A program made the translations under genes and the position numbers. Below are positions 34,370-40,911 of a stretch of DNA of 44,084 nt, one piece after another. The DNA comes from Chthonomonas calidirosea (GTDB lineage: Bacteria; Armatimonadota; Fimbriimonadia; Fimbriimonadales; Fimbriimonadaceae): NCBI GenBank assembly GCA_945882415.1, contig CAMCWC010000020.1, positions 1-44,084 on the forward strand, given 5' to 3'. Position 1 is the stretch's first letter, and each line of letters begins with the position of its first letter. The notes beneath the pieces are model-generated. The model saw only the letters and a program-made list of their open reading frames with translations. It was not told where the DNA came from and searched no databases.

Positions 34370-35170
34370 ATGAGCATCAAACTCGTCGCAATTGACTTGG
34401 ACGGAACTCTCCTGAATCATCGTAAGGAGATTCCGTTCGAGGTCGCGCAAGCGGTCCGAGAAGCAGGCGCGAAGGGGATCCGAGTGATGATTGCCAGCGG
34501 GAGGCTTTCGGTCAGCGTTCGGCACTATGCAGCTCAGCTCGAACTGAACGGCCCCCATATCTGCTGCAATGGCGCGGATATCGTGATGGGTAACGGTGAG
34601 ATTCTCCACCACGTTGAGTTGCCACTGTCCGAAGCCAGAGTCTGTGCCGAGTTCGCTCTTGAACACGGGCTTCAGATCAACATCTACACGGCAACTGAGG
34701 TCTTGTTCTTCGATCGATCGGAGTGGACGGAGCGGTACTTGCAGCGTGTCCCGCATCTTAATCCGAGGTTCATCGACTTGCCTGAACTCGAAGAAGTAAG
34801 CGTGTCGAAGGTTCTTCTCATGGACCACGCGGATCGGATTCCATTGCACCGCGCGCAGCTCACTGGACTCCTCAACCACGACTTGTGCCGAATTACGGAA
34901 TCGGAGCCCGAGTACCTGGAAGTGCTGCCGCTTGGCGTAAGTAAGGGAGCGGCGCTAAAACGGGTCGCGGAGTCGCTGGGAATTCAACAGCAAGAGACCG
35001 CCGCCATTGGCGATTACATGAACGATTTTGAAATGGTGGAATGGGCAGGGTTTGGCGGCTCAATGGAAAATGCGACCCCTGCCCTAAAATCTATTGCAAA
35101 GTTGGTCGTTTCGACCAATGATAACAACGGGGTAGCAGAATTTCTGGCTGCCGTCGGCGAGGATCGCTGA
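34370..35170 (+). CDS. Cof-type HAD-superfamily phosphatase
   Basis: The 266-residue HAD-IIB hydrolase has motif I DLDGTLL with nucleophile Asp9 and acid/base Asp11, motif II IASGR, motif III lysine in VSKGAALKRVAESLG and motif IV IGDYMNDFEM with the magnesium-binding aspartates. The C2 cap region in the middle sets specificity, usually for sugar phosphates, FMN or pyridoxal phosphate; it cannot be determined here. The ATG at 34370 begins right at the first strand. No Shine-Dalgarno is seen. It precedes the secreted Ig-like gene by 30 bp and may be its operon leader. Confidence 0.93.
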   Translation: MSIKLVAIDLDGTLLNHRKEIPFEVAQAVREAGAKGIRVMIASGRLSVSVRHYAAQLELNGPHICCNGADIVMGNGEILHHVELPLSEARVCAEFALEHGLQINIYTATEVLFFDRSEWTERYLQRVPHLNPRFIDLPELEEVSVSKVLLMDHADRIPLHRAQLTGLLNHDLCRITESEPEYLEVLPLGVSKGAALKRVAESLGIQQQETAAIGDYMNDFEMVEWAGFGGSMENATPALKSIAKLVVSTNDNNGVAEFLAAVGEDR

Positions 35171-35200
35171 TAACCTGAGAACGAGCCAGGAAGGCACTTC

Positions 35201-36172
35201 ATGAAAGGAATCGGGAATAAGTTTTTTGCTGCGGGCGTTTTGTGCCTGCTCAGCGCCTTGGCTAATGCTGGGACGCTGACGGTGCAGTCTCCGACCGCGA
35301 ACGCCTTTCTTGGGCAAACCAACACTTTGCGGTTTATCATTACCGGCGCAAAGCTGGAGGTGACGGTGAAGGCTGAAATTACCGGGCCGACCGGAACGAC
35401 CACCATCGAACGCAAGTTCACCCCGGATGGCGACGGCGAGATTTCGAACAGTCTCGCATTGAACTTTAGCGAGACGACCTCGGAAGGTGACTACTCGATC
35501 AAGGTTTCCGCGACCGAGCCGGCCAACACCTATGAGCCAACTACCATTCCGGTGAAGGTGGACGTCAAGGCACCGAAGGTTCTTGAGTTCTATCCGGCCA
35601 ATGGACAGCACAAACGCGGACTGGTCAAGATTCGCGCGCGATTGCTGGAGCCAAACCTCAAGAGTTGGGAAATTCTCGTTAATGACCAGCCCATTGCCAA
35701 CAACACCGGGAGCACCACCGACGTTTCGGTCGATTGGAACACGGCCGGTATCGCCAGAGACGGGAACCAGTCGATCAGTTTGAAAGTTACGGACGAGGCA
35801 GGCAACGAAACGAGCCGGTCGGTGAACATTACGCTTGACCGGGTTCAGCCGACCGTGACGATCGTGTATCCGCAGGCTGGAAACCGAATTACGCCGCAGA
35901 CGACGATCCCCGTTATTGTTGATATCGCAGATGCTTCAACGAGCTCGGTCGATGTGACCGGAGTTGAAGTTGTGTTGCGACGGATGGACGGATCCTACTT
36001 GGGGTCGGTAGCTCGAGTATCGGTCACGAATCAAGGCAGCACGACGCTTCGCTGGACGGGCCGAATTCGTAGTAGCGTTCCGCTTCCCAGCAGGTTTAAA
36101 GTTGTGGTGGACTGCATTGACAAGGCAGGAAACCGGGCGACGAGACAAGAAGTTTCCGTCACCATCGGTTAG
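35201..36172 (+). CDS. Secreted Ig-like fold protein
   Basis: The 323-residue product has a signal peptide (MKGIGNKFF, hydrophobic core, ALANA cleavage). The mature part is made of about three beta-sandwich domains: one at residues 25-120, a second beginning APKVLEFYPANG and ending with ISLKVTDEAGNETSRSVNI, and a third starting QPTVTIVYPQAGNRITP and closing DCIDKAGNRATRQEVSVTI. The D-x-AGN-x-(T/S) ending followed by alternating valines is characteristic of bacterial Ig-like (Big/PKD-like) domains. AGGAAGG supports the start. It is followed by a barrel protein and a caspase-like protein in one direction, suggesting a joint envelope function. Confidence 0.82.
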   Translation: MKGIGNKFFAAGVLCLLSALANAGTLTVQSPTANAFLGQTNTLRFIITGAKLEVTVKAEITGPTGTTTIERKFTPDGDGEISNSLALNFSETTSEGDYSIKVSATEPANTYEPTTIPVKVDVKAPKVLEFYPANGQHKRGLVKIRARLLEPNLKSWEILVNDQPIANNTGSTTDVSVDWNTAGIARDGNQSISLKVTDEAGNETSRSVNITLDRVQPTVTIVYPQAGNRITPQTTIPVIVDIADASTSSVDVTGVEVVLRRMDGSYLGSVARVSVTNQGSTTLRWTGRIRSSVPLPSRFKVVVDCIDKAGNRATRQEVSVTIG

Positions 36173-36219
36173 TCGCGCCGTTCGACGTTCGCGCGTCGTC
36201 CGGAATCAAGGAGAGATTG

Positions 36220-37386
36220 TTGACGAACAGGAAGTTCATCGCGTTCTTTGGAACGTTTATATTGTTTGGATCGGCTTCGGCACAAGTGCCGGACCTTTTG
36301 AACGCGTTTGACTCGGGTGCCCGATCGCAAGGTGCTGGCGGTGCGCTCAATGGTGCGGCGGCCGATACTTACTCCACCGTCTACAATCCGGCCGGGCTTG
36401 GCTACGTCAATCGTCCGACCTTGCAGCTTGGACAGCGCAATCTTCCCTCAACCCGAACCGCGGTGGGTGGGACTTTTAACGAACAAAACCGTACGGCAAC
36501 CCGGCGAAATGGGAGCACGAGTTTTGTGCACTTTGGCTATGCCATTCCGGGAAGCGCGATTCGGAAGGGTGAGAAGGGAAGCTTCGGCGTTAGCTACAGC
36601 ATCACCGGATTGGTTGACGACCTCGCCACCGCCGCGGGCGATTTGACTTTTGCACCGGGAATTCGAGTTCGAGACTTTACGGAGACCAAGCGAGTTCGAA
36701 CCGACTTCCTTTCGTTCGGCTATGGCCGGACCAATGCGGCGGGGAATCTTGCCGTCGGTTATGGAATCGTGTTTGCGAACCAGTCTTTGACCTTCCGGCA
36801 GACGGGGTCGCTGGTGGACGGTAACGGTGATCCGATTTCTGGCGGACCGGCGGTGATCAGTTTCCCGAATGTCAAATCGCGAAGATCCGGGGTTGGTTTA
36901 ACGGCGGGTGTTCAATACTCGCCACCGAATAATCCTACTGCCAGCTTCAACGCCAGCGTTCGTAGCCCGATTCGGGTAGGTGGCGGTGGATCGGGAGTCA
37001 ATTTCAGCACGATTCCGGGGCGCTTGATGCTCGGTGCTGCCCTACGGTACGAGGGATACCGGAAGGGCAAAGATGACTACCTCGTTGTTGGAGCCAACAC
37101 GCAGTTCTTCTTCGGCGGGCAAGGCAGTTCGGACTTTGAGCGCGGAAGCCAGGGCGGATTTGGCCTAGGGCTTGAGTACAACCTGGACTTCGGGCGAACT
37201 CGGGTCCCTCTTCGGCTGGGATACCAAACGATTGGCTCGAGCGGAACGGGTTACGATAGCTACCAGACCCTGACTTATGGCATCGGATATCAGCCGGGTG
37301 ACGGTCGGTACACGATAGACTTCAGCTACGCGCGGCCTCGCTCGGGTGGGCAGGACACTTACATTACGGCGACGTATCGATTTTAA
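36220..37386 (+). CDS. Outer-membrane beta-barrel protein, PorV/FadL-like
   Basis: The 388-residue product has a signal peptide ending SASA-Q. It continues SGARSQGAGGALNGAAADTYSTVYNPAGLGYV (in part), the N-terminal pattern G-x-G-G-A, then A-D-x-x-x-x-x-N-P-A-G-L, of PorV/PorQ, UPF0164 and FadL-type barrels. The remainder has repeating amphipathic strands and ends DTYITATYRF with a terminal aromatic, as expected for BAM-assembled proteins. TTG at 36220 is preferred over TTG at 36217 because AGGAG lies 6 nt upstream. It precedes the pseudo-caspase gene by two bases and follows the Ig-like gene by 47 bp. Confidence 0.85.
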   Translation: MTNRKFIAFFGTFILFGSASAQVPDLLNAFDSGARSQGAGGALNGAAADTYSTVYNPAGLGYVNRPTLQLGQRNLPSTRTAVGGTFNEQNRTATRRNGSTSFVHFGYAIPGSAIRKGEKGSFGVSYSITGLVDDLATAAGDLTFAPGIRVRDFTETKRVRTDFLSFGYGRTNAAGNLAVGYGIVFANQSLTFRQTGSLVDGNGDPISGGPAVISFPNVKSRRSGVGLTAGVQYSPPNNPTASFNASVRSPIRVGGGGSGVNFSTIPGRLMLGAALRYEGYRKGKDDYLVVGANTQFFFGGQGSSDFERGSQGGFGLGLEYNLDFGRTRVPLRLGYQTIGSSGTGYDSYQTLTYGIGYQPGDGRYTIDFSYARPRSGGQDTYITATYRF

Positions 37387-37388
37387 CC

Positions 37389-38753
37389 ATGCGAATTCTT
37401 CCTGTTCTTGGCTTTTTGATTCTGGCAACGGTTGGACACGCCCAAGCATGGAAGGACAATTACGAGCGTGGTTTGACCTTGGCGAAGGCCAACGATTGGT
37501 CCGCGGCGCGGATGGCCTTTAAGGACGCGCTGAAGACTCGGCCGAACGATGAGTCGGTGCCGACGCCGTTTCCGGGACCGATTACTGAGCGGCGGGTTTG
37601 GCGCGGCGGGGCGCCATATTCGGCAAATCTGTTGGCCGCTTACAGTGCAATTCGGCAAGCAGCTCGGCTCGAAGAGAAAGCAGCCCAAGATGCGCTGCTG
37701 AAGGAAGCGCAGACCGAACTTGAGAACTCGCTGACCAAGCGACAAGCGGGAAGCAATGCCGTGTTCTTGCTGGGTGAGGTCTACACGATGCTTGGCTTGG
37801 CGGATAAGCGGGTTGAGCTTCAGCAGAAGGGGATCAACCGGAACTGGCGCGAAGATACCGAGATCATCGCGCCGGAGCAGATTGCGATTGTGAACCCGAC
37901 GGGGAACTCTGCGACGACTCCGACGAATCCGCCCACCAATCCACCGACGAACCCTCCTACGAACCCGCCGACGAATCCTCCAACCAATCCGCCGGTGAAT
38001 CCGAACGCGGGGACGGTTTCGCAGGCACCGGTGGTCGGTGGCGTGCAGACGCTTTCGAACAAATACGCCTTCATCATCGGCAACTCCGAATCGGGCTTGG
38101 GTGAATTGAACTTGCCGTTTGCGGTGAACGATGCGCAGTTGGTCGCGCAGGAGATCAACATGTACGGCGGCTACCCGAAGGAGAACATCGTGGTCGTTGA
38201 GAACGCCACGGCCGACGTAATGCGGCAGAAGATGACGGAGCTGGCGGCACGGATACCGGCGAAGGCGACCGTGATGATTTACTTTAGCGGCGTCGGATCG
38301 AACGTGAACGACCGGGATTATATGGCCGGGACCGATGCGACGGGCCTGTTGGATACGGCGCATATGCTCTCGAAGGCCGAGCTGTACCAAGCCTTTGCGG
38401 CGCGGGAAGCGATTGTTTTTGGCTTCTTCCAAGCGAATCGACCGGAGCGGACGCCTACTCGGGTGTTCGGCTACGAACTGCCGACGGCCGGGGCATATTC
38501 GCAGTGCCAGGCGACTTTTGCCGGTGGATCGGTTTATAGCCTGGTTCGCAATGGCAAGCCGGTTGGGGTTTATACCGACGCGTTTGTCGCGGTACTGCGT
38601 GAGTTCCGGACCAACCAGATTCCGATTATCGAGTTCGGCTGGAAGGTGTTCTACCGAGCTCGCCGAGGCGAGAACGGCACGACGGGCGGCAGCGCGGTGC
38701 AGGCTCCTACTTTGCCTGAGTTGAACCTGTTGGGTTCAGACGCGCGTTTTTAA
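37389..38753 (+). CDS. Exported caspase-like protein lacking the catalytic dyad
   Basis: The 454-residue product has a signal peptide (about 1-18, ending GHAQA), a TPR-like helical region (about 20-150; YERGLTLAKANDWSAARMAFKDAL in part), a linker of six N-P-P-T units (about 179-203) and a caspase-fold domain from 225: KYAFIIGNSES, LPFAVNDAQLVAQEI, NIVVVENATADVM, VMIYFSGVGS. In active C14 peptidases the last is YFSGHGS; Val302 replaces the catalytic histidine. Where a D-x-C-x-S-G is expected the sequence reads FGFFQAN (344-350), so the cysteine is missing too. It starts two bases after the barrel gene and is presumably cotranscribed. The 3' end overlaps coaX by 18 bp, convergent. Confidence 0.82.
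   Translation: MRILPVLGFLILATVGHAQAWKDNYERGLTLAKANDWSAARMAFKDALKTRPNDESVPTPFPGPITERRVWRGGAPYSANLLAAYSAIRQAARLEEKAAQDALLKEAQTELENSLTKRQAGSNAVFLLGEVYTMLGLADKRVELQQKGINRNWREDTEIIAPEQIAIVNPTGNSATTPTNPPTNPPTNPPTNPPTNPPTNPPVNPNAGTVSQAPVVGGVQTLSNKYAFIIGNSESGLGELNLPFAVNDAQLVAQEINMYGGYPKENIVVVENATADVMRQKMTELAARIPAKATVMIYFSGVGSNVNDRDYMAGTDATGLLDTAHMLSKAELYQAFAAREAIVFGFFQANRPERTPTRVFGYELPTAGAYSQCQATFAGGSVYSLVRNGKPVGVYTDAFVAVLREFRTNQIPIIEFGWKVFYRARRGENGTTGGSAVQAPTLPELNLLGSDARF
37923..37997 (+). repeat. 12-bp coding repeat encoding N-P-P-T
   Basis: Six consecutive units encode the Asn-Pro-Pro-Thr linker between the TPR-like and caspase-like regions. Codons vary (AAT/AAC, CCG/CCA/CCT/CCC, ACG/ACC/ACT), so the repeat is kept at protein level rather than by recent slippage. 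Confidence 0.85.
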
Positions 38754-39509
38754 TCGCTCGAAGGCGAGCACCAGACCGTCGAGGGTTAGGCTCGGCTCAT
38801 ACGAGTCGATGCAGTCGCAGAGATCGAGGAACAAGCCACCGAGGCCTCCCGTGGAGATGACCTTGGCGTTGCATCCCAGCTCCTTCTGAATCTCGTGCGC
38901 GAGGCGGTCGATCGATCCGGCGTAGCCCAGCATGATTCCGCTTTGGAGCGCGGAGACGGTGTTCCGGCCGATGGCAGTTGTTGGCGGGCGGAATTCCACG
39001 CTGGGGAGCTTGGCCGCCCTTTGGAAGAGCGCATTGGCCGAGAGTTGGACGCCAGGCAGGATGGCTCCGCCAACGTAATCCCCTTTGGCGTCGATCGTGT
39101 CGAAGGTCGTGGCAGTGCCGAGGTCGACGACGATGATCGGCGGCTCGAAGCGGGCCAGGGCGGCGATGGCGTTCGCGATGCGGTCGGACCCGACGGCGTG
39201 CGGAGGGTCGTAGGTGACGGTTAGGCCGACATCGGCGCCGGTGGTTAGGAACTGAAGCTTCGTGTCGAGATGCTTCTGGGTGAGCTTCGAGAGGGAATCA
39301 TTGATTCCGGGCACGACGGAGGCGCAGATGGCGCCATCGATTTTCCAAGGGATGCCTTTGAGCAGGAACAGTCCGCTGAGCCAGGAGGCGAGTTCGTCCT
39401 CCGTGGTTTGGATGTTGGTGGTTCGTCGCCAGGTCGCGAGCCAAGTGGATCCGTCCCAGAGTCCGAAGACGGTGTGGGTGTTACCGACGTCGATGGCGAG
39501 AAGAGGCAC
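38736..39509 (-). CDS. coaX: Type III pantothenate kinase
   Basis: CoaX phosphorylates pantothenate, the first step of coenzyme A synthesis. The 257-residue ASKHA-fold product has the type III signatures LAIDVGNTHTVFGLWDG, the P-loop-like phosphate motif, ASVVPGIND, PHAVGSDRIANAIAAL with the catalytic Asp of GSDR, IIVVDLGTATTFD, and VGGAILPGVQLSANAL. The start is GTG at 39509. Its end overlaps the convergent caspase-like gene. The region upstream holds a tandem 10-bp repeat array, so its promoter is not obvious. It is cytoplasmic and the last clearly core gene in the window. Confidence 0.97.
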   Translation of the reverse strand: MPLLAIDVGNTHTVFGLWDGSTWLATWRRTTNIQTTEDELASWLSGLFLLKGIPWKIDGAICASVVPGINDSLSKLTQKHLDTKLQFLTTGADVGLTVTYDPPHAVGSDRIANAIAALARFEPPIIVVDLGTATTFDTIDAKGDYVGGAILPGVQLSANALFQRAAKLPSVEFRPPTTAIGRNTVSALQSGIMLGYAGSIDRLAHEIQKELGCNAKVISTGGLGGLFLDLCDCIDSYEPSLTLDGLVLAFERLKTRV

Positions 39510-39575
39510 CGCTTATTCTGGCCCGGGGGGCCTTGGGGGCGCTTTGAGCTTCTTTGGGGGCGCTTTGTGCTTCGC

Positions 39576-39738
39576 GCCTTGCATTGCCTTGTGTGGCCTT
39601 GAGTGGCTTTTTCAGGAGACGCTTTGAATGGCCCTGCGTTGCCTTGCTTGGCTTTGAATGGCTTTTTTGGGGGCGCTTTGGGCTTCGCGCCTTGCGTGGC
39701 TTTGTATCGCCTTGAGTGGCTGGGGAAAGCCTTTGGGG
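39576..39738. repeat. Degenerate 10-bp tandem repeat array, GCYTTGNNTG
   Basis: At least ten units fit GCYTTGNNTG, many exactly abutting: for example 39576-39605 holds three, 39621-39660 four, 39689-39718 three. Two GGGGGCGCTTTG-x-GCTTCGCGCCTTGC segments (about 39557 and 39670) are longer repeats inside it. No reading frame of note runs through it. It lies between coaX and a RepA-like ATPase gene and has no CRISPR-like spacers. Confidence 0.8.
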
Positions 39739-39740
39739 CG

Positions 39741-39781
39741 TAATTAATTAACGTTCCCCCCCAGGCAGATTAATTAATTAA
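39741..39781. repeat. Paired TAATTAATTAA tracts
   Basis: TAATTAATTAA (39741-39751) and TTAATTAATTAA (39770-39781) flank an 18-bp segment containing eight C residues in a row. They are almost pure AT within a GC-rich region, each is self-complementary, and they sit 24 bp past the end of the ATPase gene. They could be an attachment site, a protein-binding site or an element edge. Confidence 0.7.
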
Positions 39782-39805
39782 GCGACAATTTAGGTTCAAA
39801 TCACT

Positions 39806-40789
39806 TCATGCGGGGTCTTCTAGGAGGACGTAGGGGTTGGACTGGGCGTTGGTGCTTAGGGGCATGGTTTTGCCTTTTCGGCTTAGAACGCTGAGGTTGA
39901 CGCGGACCGATTCTAGCTTTAGGCCGAGGGCTTCGGAGATTTCGGTGGCGGTGGCGGGGCCTTCTTTTAGGAAGTTCATGATTTGTTCGGTGATGGTTTG
40001 GGGTCGTTCGGCGGTTGATTCATCGGCGAGGCGCCAATCGAAGAAGCCGCGGCTTTCGACTTCCACTCGGGGCGGCGGGGCAGGGTGTCGGCCTTGGCCG
40101 TGGATGGCGTAGCGGCGCGGGTTTTCCCCGGTGCCTAATCTTTCGAAGAAGAGGTGGGTGCTGCTTGTGGCGAGGATTTGGGCGGAATCGGCGAAGCGCT
40201 CGGGGTAGTAGCCCCGGTGGGCGCTTTTGGTGAGGTGGTGCAGGACGAGGGTGGCGCAGCCGAAGTAGTAGCTCCACTGGCTGATTTTTGCCATGATGTG
40301 CCGGGCGGACTGGTTGTCGGCGAGGTTGGTTCGTTCGACGGCGGCTTGGAGGCAGTCGATGACGACGAGCTTTGCGCCGAGCTTCATGGCCTCGACATAG
40401 ACGTAGTGGGTTCGGTCTTTGTCGGGTTCGTACTTGGGTTGGTTTAGGAAGCAATCGGGGTCGTCGAGGCGCGGGATGCCGCGGCGGTAGCCGATGTAGA
40501 ACGGGTCTTCGGGGGTGAGTCCAGCGTGAAGGGGCACGCGTTCGCGCGGGGATTCCTCGTGGGCACACCAGACGACGGGGGCAGCTTGTAGCTGGTGGCC
40601 GAGGAAGGACTCGCCGCGACACAGAGCGCGGGCGAGGGCAGTGGCGAAGACGGTCTTTCCGACTTTGGGGGCGCTGGCGAGGACAACCATGCCCTGGGTG
40701 GGGATGAGGTTGGGGACGAGCCAATCGGGCTCGGTGGTGTGGGCGTGTTTGGACGGTTCTCCGGCACGCTCAAGGAAAATGGGTCGCAT
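39806..40789 (-). CDS. RepA/AAA_25-like ATPase with C-terminal winged helix
   Basis: The 327-residue product has a RecA-type fold: Walker A SAPKVGKTVFATALA, Walker B-like AKLVVIDCLQAAVE, and a sensor-like VLHHLTKSA. This matches AAA_25/RepA-type replicative ATPases found on plasmids, phages and integrated elements. WLVPNLIPTQGMVVLASAP just before Walker A is typical. The C-terminal 70 residues (TITEQIMNFLKEGPATATEISEALGL and RVNLSVLSRKGK) form a winged helix that may bind DNA. Neither a primase nor an integrase is present in the window. A TTGACT lies upstream of the start but no matching -10. Presumed accessory gene. Confidence 0.82.
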   Translation of the reverse strand: MRPIFLERAGEPSKHAHTTEPDWLVPNLIPTQGMVVLASAPKVGKTVFATALARALCRGESFLGHQLQAAPVVWCAHEESPRERVPLHAGLTPEDPFYIGYRRGIPRLDDPDCFLNQPKYEPDKDRTHYVYVEAMKLGAKLVVIDCLQAAVERTNLADNQSARHIMAKISQWSYYFGCATLVLHHLTKSAHRGYYPERFADSAQILATSSTHLFFERLGTGENPRRYAIHGQGRHPAPPPRVEVESRGFFDWRLADESTAERPQTITEQIMNFLKEGPATATEISEALGLKLESVRVNLSVLSRKGKTMPLSTNAQSNPYVLLEDPA

Positions 40790-40911
40790 ATCTTATCAGG
40801 CCGTTGGCAGGGGAAAAGTCAACCATGGATATTTTGTACAGGGAAGTTGAGACCGCATGCTGGCAGATCTCATTCGTTGGAACAGTCTCAATTTGATATA
40901 AGCTATTCGCC

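Noticed and set aside
37923-37997. Possible non-coding tandem repeat
   Set aside because: Third-position changes are synonymous and the frame continues on both sides, so it is a coding linker.
37383-38432. Open frame of 349 codons on the minus strand with Arg-rich repeats
   Set aside because: The repeats are the reverse reading of the N-P-P-T linker of the pseudo-caspase gene.
39576-39738. Possible CRISPR array
   Set aside because: Repeat units are 10 bp, degenerate and abutting, with no constant-length spacers and no cas genes nearby.
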